Positions 16,479 through 24,057 of a DNA stretch of 28,139 nucleotides are shown here, piece after piece. The notes beneath the pieces are model-generated. The model ran no database searches. It was not told the DNA's origin and saw only the letters and a list, made by a program, of their open reading frames with translations. The stretch spans positions 1-28,139 of the forward strand of contig JABXJT010000059.1 of assembly GCA_013375455.1 (NCBI GenBank). The letters are read 5' to 3'. Position 1 is the first letter of the stretch. Each line of letters starts with the position of its first letter. A program made the translations under genes and the position numbers. The DNA comes from Candidatus Helarchaeota archaeon. GTDB lineage: Archaea; Asgardarchaeota; Lokiarchaeia; Helarchaeales; HEL-GB-A.

Positions 16479-17579
16479 ATGCTTAAGACTAAACATCGCT
16501 TTTTCATCATCGTTGCTATTGCAGCAGCTATTGGCAGTGCTTCACTGGTAAATCAGATCGCAATTTATCTGAATATTAATCCCCAAGATCCATTATTCTT
16601 CGCCGAACAGAACGTAGCAACCTTCCGATATTCCGATGGGGCTCAGAGCAAAACAATGCTCATCACGGTAGCCGAGTTACATTCAACGTGGTCGAACGTA
16701 TCAATTGAGCTGCATACGGAAGAGTGGTATAACATCTCACGTGATGGATTCTATAATGGCACGGATCGGTACACGATATTTTGGCTTCACGCTCCGAATC
16801 CTCTTATTACAGGGGCAGATTTTGGAATCACACCGGGTAGAAAGTTTAATGTTACCGATCCCATTGGCTTAATTGGACCGAAAAATGAAAACTATACAGC
16901 GATCGTTGATCGGAAATTCGTTCTTTGGCCTTTAGATGCCGGGCTACATGGTGCCCAATTCGCCTTCCTCGTGACCTTTTATAATGCAACAAATTATATG
17001 GTCGCCCAGGCGTCCTATGACACGACGTGCGGACTCTTATTCACGCTGAACGGGGGTAGTAATGCATACTTACAGGTCGAACTTGTAGAGACCACGTACC
17101 CCATCTCCCGAAATCGAATGATGAGTTGGCCTTGGGCCTTGGGCTTGTCCATGGGCGTGATTGTTATCGCTTATGTGCTCATGAAGAAAAAATGGGAACT
17201 AGAAGAGGAACAAATCAAGGAAATCACGTTTCTAATGGCAGCAGGAGTCGCAGTGATCATGGTGGACGTATATGTGGATGTCTGGTTTTATGCAATCTTC
17301 GATTTCTGGGGGAACATGTGTTTACATCTCAGCGTTACTTTTGGGCTTCTGGCACTTTGCTTCTATCAGAGATATAAACTCAAGTGGATCATCCCAGCGG
17401 TGCTAGAAATCGCCTACATTATTCCAATGACCTTCTTCGTTGGTGATAATTATGTCCCCCACTTAACCGCATTCATGGGCTTAGTCATCAGCTGGCTCCT
17501 GATCGTCTATATATCCGGCTACCCTCCACAACCAGAATCAGAAAATAAGCTCGAGCAGATCGGCTCTGAATTCTTTTAA
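16479..17579 (+). CDS. Exported-domain membrane protein, paralogue B
   Basis: The 366-residue protein is colinear with the preceding gene and identical at about half the positions by eye. Shared blocks are RYTIFWLH, FNVTDPIGLIG, LHGAQF, TCGLLFTL, ISRNR and VDVWFYA, and VGDNYVPHLTA matches VGDDFVPHLTA. Topology is the same: signal/anchor, external domain of about 190 residues, five membrane segments. The two genes are 42 bases apart in the same direction, so they arose by tandem duplication and may form a heteromer. AGAGGTT at about 16468 may be the ribosome site; a TTAAAATTT box lies about 27 bases upstream. The function is unknown. Confidence 0.75.
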   Translation: MLKTKHRFFIIVAIAAAIGSASLVNQIAIYLNINPQDPLFFAEQNVATFRYSDGAQSKTMLITVAELHSTWSNVSIELHTEEWYNISRDGFYNGTDRYTIFWLHAPNPLITGADFGITPGRKFNVTDPIGLIGPKNENYTAIVDRKFVLWPLDAGLHGAQFAFLVTFYNATNYMVAQASYDTTCGLLFTLNGGSNAYLQVELVETTYPISRNRMMSWPWALGLSMGVIVIAYVLMKKKWELEEEQIKEITFLMAAGVAVIMVDVYVDVWFYAIFDFWGNMCLHLSVTFGLLALCFYQRYKLKWIIPAVLEIAYIIPMTFFVGDNYVPHLTAFMGLVISWLLIVYISGYPPQPESENKLEQIGSEFF

Positions 17580-17734
17580 TTCTTTTTTTACATAAAAAAA
17601 ATAAATTGAAAACGAATTTAAGGTTTCAAGTTGATTATTTCAATAAGAATAATTTCAAAAACAAAGGTTTAATCTTTGAACGAAGAGAAATTTGCGTCTT
17701 AAAAATTATGAAATGAAACACATAGGGATTATGA

Positions 17735-18472
17735 ATGATCCAACACTTTTTGATATTGAAGCGAACTGGGGTAGATATTTACAAGAAAAGCTTTGGGGAA
17801 ATAGACATGGATGAGACTATAATGAGTGGATTTTTCTCAGCTTTTTTTACTTTCACTCAAAGTCTTTATGAAGCAGATCTACAAGATATAGATTTGGGTC
17901 CCTACCGCATATTGTTCGAGTTTGTTGGAAAAGAGTTAATATTGGTAATTATGTTTGATAGATCCGACAGTATTCTCAATGTTCAACAAATATTAATTGA
18001 AATAAAAAATATCATTGAAATAAGGTATAGCGATTGCATAAAGAAGCCTTTTTATAGAATTGAGGATTTCGAGGGTTTACCTGAGATTATTGATAATCTA
18101 GTTTTAAATACACAAACAATTGACATCGGCCAGGATTTAAAGCATAAATATTTAAAAATAATGGATAAGCTCAGTGCGAATAATGAGATTTTGGATTGCG
18201 TGTTAATTACAATTGAAGGCATTCCTTTGATCATGAAAGGTCGAAAAGATTTTTTAGACTTAATTATAAACCAAATGGACGCATTTTGGAAATTCAAAGG
18301 AATTGCATTGGATCAAATCATTCTCAATTATGAAAAAAGATATAATATATTTCATAGAGTAAATGATGATTTAATATTAGGTGTTTTTATTCGACGTGAT
18401 ACGCCCATTGGTCCTGCGATCTCATTAATAAAAGAAGTCGCAACAAAAATTGCTAAATTATACCCAAAATGA
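17735..18472 (+). CDS. Longin-like plus roadblock/LC7-like protein
   Basis: The 245-residue soluble protein has two alpha/beta halves. The N-terminal half (about 1-125) reads like the longin domains common in Asgard archaea: an opening strand HFLILKRTGVDIYKK, then a helix FFSAFFTFTQSLYEAD, a strand pair ending LILVIMFDRSDS and a long helix. The C-terminal half (about 138-245) fits a roadblock/LC7 fold: a helix, LDCVLITIEGIPLIMKG, a helix, a strand pair and a final helix IGPAISLIKEVATKIAKLY. Both folds in eukaryotes and Asgard archaea are regulators or platforms for small GTPases (TRAPP, Ragulator, MglB-like). Two small-GTPase genes lie within 8 kb. Fold assignment is by pattern, not by alignment. 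ATG 17735 follows TAGGGAT. Confidence 0.65.
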   Translation: MIQHFLILKRTGVDIYKKSFGEIDMDETIMSGFFSAFFTFTQSLYEADLQDIDLGPYRILFEFVGKELILVIMFDRSDSILNVQQILIEIKNIIEIRYSDCIKKPFYRIEDFEGLPEIIDNLVLNTQTIDIGQDLKHKYLKIMDKLSANNEILDCVLITIEGIPLIMKGRKDFLDLIINQMDAFWKFKGIALDQIILNYEKRYNIFHRVNDDLILGVFIRRDTPIGPAISLIKEVATKIAKLYPK

Positions 18473-18481
18473 ACCGTTAAG

Positions 18482-19267
18482 TTAGATTCGGTGCTGTATG
18501 AGCCGTTTTAATGACCTAACGGTCGCTAAATGTCTAACATCTGTTTCCACGAAAAGCGAATGGATTATCTTCATTTTACCACGTCTTTCCTTTTGGATGT
18601 ATTTTCGCAGGATAGTGCTAAACAACATGTCGACCCCTAACTTAGGAGGTTGGCGGAACCCCCCAATTTTTTCAAAGATTTTGCGCCGAATGCAAATATT
18701 TGACCCGGTGAATTCAGTAAACCTGAAAACTTGCCGAATAGTGTAATAGAGGAACATGGATAAATTATAGAAGAAATTTACCTGCCTAATTTTGTAATGT
18801 GCGTTCGGTAATCGCTGTAATAAGACCCAAATGTAATTGAAAAAAGCAAATGATGGAAAGTCAATCATTGCCTGTATCACTACGAAAGTATGCCAAACTC
18901 CAAACCGCCTCCCCGTATACATGATGGGGCCCCCACACGCCCATAATTCCGAATCCTTCTGAAATTCGTGATGCACTCGTTCCACGTAATTGAATGGAAG
19001 GTGTGTATCAGCATCCAGAAAAATGAGAAATTTTGAATTGGTCTGCGAGGCGGCGAAGTTTAATTGGTACGCCTTGCCCTTTTTTGGGGATTGTAGAACC
19101 TTAACATTTTTATTTGCGATTTCAACTGTCCTATCCGTGCTCCCCCCATCCACTACAACCACTCGAACAGAGGCTTGCGTTCTCTGTTTTTTAATGTAAT
19201 GAAGGGTTTCTTCAATGGTTTTCTCTTCGTTGTACGTTGGAATAATGATTACAAAATCTGGAACCAA
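18482..19267 (-). CDS. Family 2 glycosyltransferase (GT-A fold)
   Basis: The 261-residue enzyme transfers a sugar from a nucleotide donor, probably to a lipid or protein at the membrane. The GT2 motifs are in order: VIIIPTYNEEKTI (6-18), VVVDGGSTDRTVEIA (37-51), GKAYQLNFAA (64-73), and the metal-binding DAD in FLDADTHLP (85-87). A later GSNICIRR block precedes the acceptor region. Hydrophobic stretches near 126-150 and 165-185 may dip into the membrane. The frame has only TTG at 19267 before a stop, with GGGG upstream; the family N-terminus begins just there, so TTG is the likely start. It follows the GTPase gene by 29 bases on the same strand. Confidence 0.85.
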   Translation of the reverse strand: MVPDFVIIIPTYNEEKTIEETLHYIKKQRTQASVRVVVVDGGSTDRTVEIANKNVKVLQSPKKGKAYQLNFAASQTNSKFLIFLDADTHLPFNYVERVHHEFQKDSELWACGGPIMYTGRRFGVWHTFVVIQAMIDFPSFAFFNYIWVLLQRLPNAHYKIRQVNFFYNLSMFLYYTIRQVFRFTEFTGSNICIRRKIFEKIGGFRQPPKLGVDMLFSTILRKYIQKERRGKMKIIHSLFVETDVRHLATVRSLKRLIQHRI

Positions 19268-19296
19268 GAGCGAACCCCATCAAATAAAGAGAAGAA

Positions 19297-20478
19297 TTAT
19301 TTGGTGATTTTTTTCTTCGGTGGGCGTCTTATTTTTCCAATCTTCTTCGTAATTAATTTCTGAAGCTCCTCAGCTAAGACTTCTTTTGCTTTTAATCTGG
19401 GATATTCTAATCTTGCCTCGATCGCTTCAATTGTTCTTACACCAGAAATGAATTCAGATTGAATATAGTTCTCTAGCTCAGCATATTGAGCTTCGAGGGT
19501 ATTCATCCGATCTTCGATGATGCTACTTAATTTTACTACAAGATCAAATATGTTGGTCATTGTACTCAAAAAATTGGAAGGTATGGCAGTTTCGCTGATG
19601 CTCTTGAGTTGGCTCACGGTGCTTTTCACGCTTTCTCGGAAGCCTTGTGCTTTTGGTAATGCATTATAGATGCTCGTAATGTAATAATCGCGATGAGCTG
19701 TGAGATTTGCCTTCTCTATTTGAACGTCAATCACGGATCTTAAACCGATATAATTTTCCCGAAACACATCAGTATTAATAAAATCTGGGTCTGCCTTATG
19801 GAATAGGACGATGATCGAGGGTTGGTCCTCAAATTTAGTTATAATATTTAAAACTTCCTCCAAATAATTAAAAACTTCCTGAAAGCGTTTGGAATCTTGG
19901 ATATCTACGACGTATAGGATGATATCGACCTCATCAAAGATAATATTCGCCTCTTCAACTGTAAATTGCTCGCGATATTGTTTTTGGCCAGAGAGGTCCC
20001 AAAGAGACAATTTTAAACTCTGCAGCTCTACCATTTCACGGAAAATCCCTTTCGTTGGTCTAATATTGAGGAGCGTATCTAATCCCAAATCACGTTGAAG
20101 GGTGTTTATGACTGAAGTTTTCCCTGCATTATCCAATCCAATGACGAGAACTTTCTTAATGGCTGTACGGGCAAGCACTTTTTTAGGCGCCTCATAAATT
20201 AGCTCTGCTGCTTGTTTCCAATTTGCCCAATCCTCCTTAGATATATCATTTTTAAGGAGAATTTCCATGCCTTTGGAATCCAATTCTTGGGTGGCTAAAT
20301 CTTCAATTGATTCAATCTGAAAAAATTGCTCTAAGATTTCCGCCTTTTCAGGAGTAATGCCCTTGAGATTGGGTAGCGGAAGTACTAAAATCTCTTCGAT
20401 GTTTGCAAAATCAATATTCAATTTGAGTAGATTCTTTATCTTTGCAATTAATTCTTTTTCATCCTGCTTGCTTGCCAT
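19297..20478 (-). CDS. Arf/SRP-receptor-type small GTPase with N-terminal HhH-like domain
   Basis: The protein has 393 residues from ATG 20478, which has GAGGGAG 8 bases before it; an open frame continues 20 codons upstream but lacks such a site. Residues 1 to about 100 contain LPNLKGITPEKAEILEQF followed by IESIEDLA, a helix-hairpin-helix pattern. The GTPase core has G1 GLDNAGKTS (114-122), G3 WDLSGQ (160-165), a G4 with HKAD instead of NKxD (227-230) and a weak G5 (TSI). GLDNAGKT plus WDLSGQ is typical of Arf-like/Gtr-Rag-like GTPases. The last 70 residues are a coiled coil and a basic tail. It probably acts at membranes in trafficking or signalling. Downstream is the glycosyltransferase gene. 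Confidence 0.85.
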   Translation of the reverse strand: MASKQDEKELIAKIKNLLKLNIDFANIEEILVLPLPNLKGITPEKAEILEQFFQIESIEDLATQELDSKGMEILLKNDISKEDWANWKQAAELIYEAPKKVLARTAIKKVLVIGLDNAGKTSVINTLQRDLGLDTLLNIRPTKGIFREMVELQSLKLSLWDLSGQKQYREQFTVEEANIIFDEVDIILYVVDIQDSKRFQEVFNYLEEVLNIITKFEDQPSIIVLFHKADPDFINTDVFRENYIGLRSVIDVQIEKANLTAHRDYYITSIYNALPKAQGFRESVKSTVSQLKSISETAIPSNFLSTMTNIFDLVVKLSSIIEDRMNTLEAQYAELENYIQSEFISGVRTIEAIEARLEYPRLKAKEVLAEELQKLITKKIGKIRRPPKKKITK

Positions 20479-20571
20479 TATTACTGCTCCCTCATAAAAG
20501 CATTCTTGTAACTTTGAATTGATTTGTGTTATTATCAATATAAAAAAAGGGGTTAAAAATTATTCCGAATT

Positions 20572-21597
20572 TTATTTGAATTCCTTCACAGATTCAACCA
20601 TAACTTGAATATTTTCGAGAGGTGTGGCATAGGATACTTCACAACCAGAACTGAGGATAAAACCAGGTTTCATCTTTTCTAACAAAGCTTCACACTGCTT
20701 TTTTATCTCTTGAGATGTCTTCATTGCTAAATCTGAGGTAGAAATATTACCAATTAGACAAACTTTTTCGTCCAGTGTTTCTTGAACCCAAGTTAAATCA
20801 ATTTCGGAATCTATTTCGAGATAATCGGCTCCTGTTTCCACCATTTTTGAGAGAATTGGTTTTGTATTTCCACAAATATGAAGTCCAACTTTAATTTTTG
20901 GTCCTTTTTTCTTCAATTCAGATATTAATTCTTTAAGCAGGGGCTGACTCAATTTACCGAAAAGCTTCGGAGAAATCATACTTGAGGATCCAGAAGGATC
21001 TGCAATAGTTATCATATCAATCCCTGCTTCAATTTTTGCCAGGGCAAATGATAACGTGGTTTCATAAGAATATTGTAGGAGATCTTCTAAAATATTTTCT
21101 TTATCTCTCATCAAGGTAATCATGAATTCGTTAACGCCTAGTAAAAGGCTTCCTAATGTAAATGGGGCTGGAATATAACTTAAAATTGGTATGTCTTTAG
21201 TCTCGGTCTTTAACGTCTTAATTAATTGCATGTTCAATTGAATTCGTTCCGATTTTGGATCAAAGGCAAGCAATTCTGCTAAATCTTTTTTGTTTTTTAT
21301 GAGTGGCTCTTCAATACTGGGCGGTTTATCCGTATATTTCTTCATAGGTGCCCCTAAACTATTCGTCACAAGAGTGAATGACCCTTCCCAGCCTGCATAT
21401 ATCCCATCATAGCCTCCCTTTTCTCGTGCATTCATTAGAGTAATCCTCTGTCTTTCAAGATCATTTAGACATTCATCAATTCCAAGGTTCATAAAGTTTG
21501 CCGCTGCATAGGTTAACTGGGGAATTACGGGGGTTCGATCTACTTCCTGCAATGCTATCGCGCTCATAACCCGTTCCCAAGACGTCATTTCGCCCAT
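20572..21597 (-). CDS. MtaA/UroD-family methyltransferase
   Basis: The 341-residue protein belongs to the uroporphyrinogen decarboxylase superfamily, the corrinoid methyltransferase branch (MtaA/MtbA/CmuA-like). The zinc motif His-X-Cys is in VGLHICGNTKPIL, with the distal Cys in ILSSGCEVSYATPLEN. This is the thiol-activating site that separates these methyltransferases from true UroD. It should move a methyl group between a corrinoid protein and a thiol such as coenzyme M or a related acceptor. No corrinoid protein or MtaB partner lies in the window. The frame is open to ATG 21612, but AGGTGAT lies only 4 bases before ATG 21597, matching the archaeal 16S tail, so 21597 is the better start. 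Confidence 0.85.
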   Translation of the reverse strand: MGEMTSWERVMSAIALQEVDRTPVIPQLTYAAANFMNLGIDECLNDLERQRITLMNAREKGGYDGIYAGWEGSFTLVTNSLGAPMKKYTDKPPSIEEPLIKNKKDLAELLAFDPKSERIQLNMQLIKTLKTETKDIPILSYIPAPFTLGSLLLGVNEFMITLMRDKENILEDLLQYSYETTLSFALAKIEAGIDMITIADPSGSSSMISPKLFGKLSQPLLKELISELKKKGPKIKVGLHICGNTKPILSKMVETGADYLEIDSEIDLTWVQETLDEKVCLIGNISTSDLAMKTSQEIKKQCEALLEKMKPGFILSSGCEVSYATPLENIQVMVESVKEFK

Positions 21598-21690
21598 GTT
21601 AATCACCTTCATGTAAAATGTATTTTAATTAAGGTAACCGCTCACTGCATTTATAATTTATCGGAATCTCTAATCTTGCTCTTTCAAAAC

Positions 21691-22398
21691 CTACTCAAAA
21701 AACAAACCAACAAAACCTTTAGAGAAAATGAGCATTCCCGGGATTTGCAGGATAGGACTAATCAGATAAAAATAATGAATCAAATCCATCGGGTTAACTT
21801 GCAATAAATAAAGTGCAACCACATCTAAGACAATTATGGACATGAATAACATCCCAATTGCGAAGACCGCCACCCCAATGAAAAGTAACAGAATATTACG
21901 TCGTACCGCTCCCGGCATCTTGATAGCCAAATAAAGATAACCAAAGGGGATGAACCCAGCAAACAGAAGGGACCAACTTATTAGAGCTTGCATGAAATGA
22001 AAGTTATCGATAAATAGCGCTGCCACCGATAAAGCGAGATACCCCCAAAAGAAAATAAAGACATCCTTTCCCTTGAAAACTTTATACTCAGAGACAAGGA
22101 AGAGAAATCCAAACCCCGCCAGATGAAACACCGATGCAATTTTCCAATAAGAAAGGTATTCAACAGATGTTGTTATAGTGTTATAATCAAGATTAGCAAA
22201 GAAATAATCAAAATATACGTAAAGTCCGCGTCCTATGGCCAAACAGAGGAAAATCAGGCAGATTGCAAATTTCATTTTACCCTTTTCACTTAAATTCCTA
22301 TATTTTTGGATAAAAAATACAAATAATACGACATTAAGTGCAACGAAAACAATCCACAATCCTAACGAAATCATATCGATTGTTTCAATAGGTAACAT
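21691..22398 (-). CDS. Seven-TM membrane protein of unknown function
   Basis: The 235-residue protein is almost all membrane: helices at about 9-31, 42-64, 83-103, 112-131, 136-156, 168-193 and 208-230. No soluble domain, cofactor Lys or transport signature is recognised. A conserved-looking Arg and aromatic cluster lies at the second helix end (GRGLYVYFDYFF). It has the general look of 7-TM sensor/receptor proteins frequent in Lokiarchaeia, but this is inference. It lies upstream of the methyltransferase gene on the same strand with 78 bases between. GGGGAT sits 7 bases before its ATG. AT-rich DNA with TATA-like stretches is at 22421-22435. Confidence 0.7.
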   Translation of the reverse strand: MLPIETIDMISLGLWIVFVALNVVLFVFFIQKYRNLSEKGKMKFAICLIFLCLAIGRGLYVYFDYFFANLDYNTITTSVEYLSYWKIASVFHLAGFGFLFLVSEYKVFKGKDVFIFFWGYLALSVAALFIDNFHFMQALISWSLLFAGFIPFGYLYLAIKMPGAVRRNILLLFIGVAVFAIGMLFMSIIVLDVVALYLLQVNPMDLIHYFYLISPILQIPGMLIFSKGFVGLFFE

Positions 22399-22814
22399 GC
22401 TTAAATCCCCAGATTTGTATGAATTAAATAATTATTAATTCGTCTTATTAAAAAATATTCCAGTGTTAAGGAATTAACTTTCCAATATCCAATTTGCTAT
22501 TAATTTTTTAAGGAATCTTTCTGATTGTATGCCATGCCACTTTTCAAGGTATCGAAGAAATTTCCCTTCTCCACTCCACTTTTGCAACAATATTTTATGT
22601 GTTACCGCGTCTGGCAGAGAGCGATGCCGTACAAGATCGTGGAAATTACACCTGAGCATAAGTATCGATGGAAGTGGCATATAAAGGATAGTCTTAATTT
22701 CGTGCTCTTCAAATGGAGTTTTGAACACACCTTTACCTCCGTGCAAGAGCAACATCCAGACCATCTTTTCATTCAATTCGAGAATAGCAATCAAGTGACT
22801 GATTTTACCTTGAT

Positions 22815-23069
22815 TGAAAGCCACTTCCTTTAGGGAGTGGATGGATTAAAAATACAGTGATCTCAGTTTTGCTACTCATAATACTTTCAGGCATCTGTCT
22901 TGCTTTTATAGTACCAACTCCAATAGTAATTTAAGAAACCCGTGTCGGTCTGACATGCTACCGTAGGGACTACGGGAAGTCACGCCTCTGGAGATCGTGT
23001 AAGCCCTGCGCTCGCAGGCAGTGGTCAAGGAAGGAGGAATCCACCTGCCTTTAGGCAGTGGTAGTTCAA
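22815..23069 (+). mobile_element. IS200/IS605-type remnant (255 bp, non-autonomous)
   Basis: The element follows TTGAT (22810-22814), the target of ISDra2-type IS605 elements, and ends in TTCAA, resembling the IS608-type right end TCAA. The left-end hairpin has arms 22821-22828 and 22833-22840 around loop TTTA. The right-end hairpin has arms 23045-23049 and 23054-23058, also with loop TTTA. There is no target duplication, as expected. Neither transposase TnpA nor the catalytic part of TnpB is present; a reading frame at 22938-23054 looks like a TnpB C-terminal tail. The exact end is supported by reading-frame restoration of the host gene. Confidence 0.7.
22938..23069 (+). ncRNA. Omega-RNA-like structured segment of the IS605 remnant
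   Basis: GC-rich DNA in an AT-rich setting folds into consecutive hairpins: CCGTAG/CTACGG (22961-22975), CCTGCG/CGCAGG (23005-23018) and CTGCC/GGCAG (23045-23058). The segment overlaps the 3' tail of a TnpB-like frame (TRVGLTCYRRDYGKSRLW, stop at 23052) and ends at the right end of the element. This is where TnpB guide RNAs (omegaRNA) lie; the guide would be the following host sequence from 23070. Expression is unknown. Confidence 0.5.
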
Positions 23070-23383
23070 AGGAAAAATCATCTTTGCGGAAACGGAAAGT
23101 ACCGAAGGAACTGGCGAAATTGAAAACATGGTCACGATCCAGTTCGGTAAGCTTAATTTGAAAGATCCGATCCTGAACACCGTTAAATTTGTATTTATCG
23201 ATATCATGAAGCGAGATTACAAACAATTTTTAAATAATGTCTATAACCTGTTACAAAAGAAAGAGGAACGGTTGCAAATTTTAGAGGATTGCTACTGGAC
23301 GGATTATAAGGTCATTAATTTCTGAAAAACTAGTATTTGCAATAACAGTGTTGGAAAATCTTGAAAATTGACATTTTCCTGAA

Positions 23384-23400
23384 TTGTTCAATTTGAACAA
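23384..23400. promoter_or_regulatory. 17-bp perfect palindrome, possible operator
   Basis: TTGTTCAATTTGAACAA has two 8-base arms around one T. It lies about 85 bases before the TATA-like box of the gene at 23535, a position suited to an activator or repressor dimer. Confidence 0.45.
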
Positions 23401-23482
23401 TGAACACTTCCAGTCAGCTAAGTTAATAAATTTAATCATAGTTTAGGGATTAAACATTTTTGAGAAGGATAAATTCCAATAG

Positions 23483-23491
23483 TTTTTAAAT
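23483..23491 (+). promoter_or_regulatory. TATA box
   Basis: TTTTTAAAT would start transcription about 20-25 bases before the ATG at 23535. AGAGGG at 23522-23527 then serves as the ribosome site. Confidence 0.5.
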
Positions 23492-23534
23492 GGTGATTAC
23501 CATCTTATGCTAATTAAAAAAAGAGGGCGTATTA

Positions 23535-24005
23535 ATGGAAGCCAGTAAATTAGATCCCATAATAAAATGGAAAACCCTTGTTGGTCTTCTTTTTAACTAT
23601 ATCATTTCGGTTCATAAAGTCATTAGCGATAAAGTTGATGCAAAAACGGTTGATGAGATACAAAAAAAACTTGCAATAGACTTTTGGGCAGAGCAAGCAC
23701 AAGCTTTCATCGAGTTATTTGATCTCCAACCTGGGAGTTTGATGGATGCTCACGCCCTCAAACGGATATTTGCAACTCTCTTTGATATAAAGTATACAAC
23801 AATAGTTGAAAACGAGAATGAGATCGCTGATGAGATGGAGTATTCATCTTGCCCATTTCGAGTAGCACTGGAACCATTGTGGACCGAAATCTGCCGTGCC
23901 TGTGAATTTATCGGACAACTTTTCATTCAAAAACTCGATCCCCATTTTAAGCATCAGGTAGAGATCAAGGGAGCATATTGTCTTCATAAAACAATGCAAA
24001 AATAA
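23535..24005 (+). CDS. Small protein with C-terminal cysteine motif
   Basis: The family is not firmly recognised. The 156 residues are mostly helical at the N-terminus and carry four Cys in the second half: Cys106 (SSCPFRVA), Cys120 and Cys123 (EICRACEFIG) and Cys149 (AYCLHK). The order CP..., CxxC and a late Cys recalls proteins related to L-2-amino-thiazoline-4-carboxylic acid hydrolase and archaeal sensor-output domains of similar shape, so a ligand, metal or heme pocket is possible. This is a weak inference. A promoter and ribosome site precede it. The next gene follows after 52 bases but has its own TATA box. Confidence 0.65.
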   Translation: MEASKLDPIIKWKTLVGLLFNYIISVHKVISDKVDAKTVDEIQKKLAIDFWAEQAQAFIELFDLQPGSLMDAHALKRIFATLFDIKYTTIVENENEIADEMEYSSCPFRVALEPLWTEICRACEFIGQLFIQKLDPHFKHQVEIKGAYCLHKTMQK

Positions 24006-24026
24006 GAATCCTAACGCCCCAAGTAA

Positions 24027-24036
24027 TTTTATAAAT
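24027..24036 (+). promoter_or_regulatory. TATA box of a leaderless gene
   Basis: TTTTATAAAT is centred 26 bases before the ATG at 24058, with no Shine-Dalgarno site in between. Transcription should start at the start codon. Confidence 0.6.
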
Positions 24037-24057
24037 TCAATATTCCTAGATTATTTT

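Larger units (their letters stand above)
22534..23325 (+). pseudogene. START/SRPBCC-like gene split by a transposon remnant
   Basis: Two open stretches in the same frame belong together. The 5' part (22534-22814) encodes a product ending VTDFTLI, and the 3' part (23070-23325) begins GKIIFAETESTEGTG. The 255-base element between them (22815-23069) is a multiple of three, but brings a TAG at 22831. Removing it gives one reading frame of about 178 residues ending with a long helix (YKQFLNNVYNLLQKKEE). The order of strands and terminal helix, and phrases such as RVWQRAMPYKIVEITPEHKY, suggest a START/SRPBCC ligand-binding protein; that is inference. TTG 22525 is another possible start. The gene is probably inactive unless the element is excised. 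Confidence 0.65.

Noticed and set aside
20479..20538. Twenty-codon upstream extension of the HhH-GTPase
   Set aside because: ATG 20478 has GAGGGAG at ideal spacing; the extension has no ribosome site and an unremarkable sequence.
22474..22824. Minus-strand reading frame of 116 codons
   Set aside because: It lies opposite the 5' half of the split START/SRPBCC-like gene. The plus strand joins with 23070-23325 into one sensible protein, and this frame has no ribosome site or recognisable fold.
22906..23226. Minus-strand frame of 106 codons across the element right end
   Set aside because: It crosses the element border and runs opposite the hairpin segment; its open length follows from the GC-rich structured DNA.
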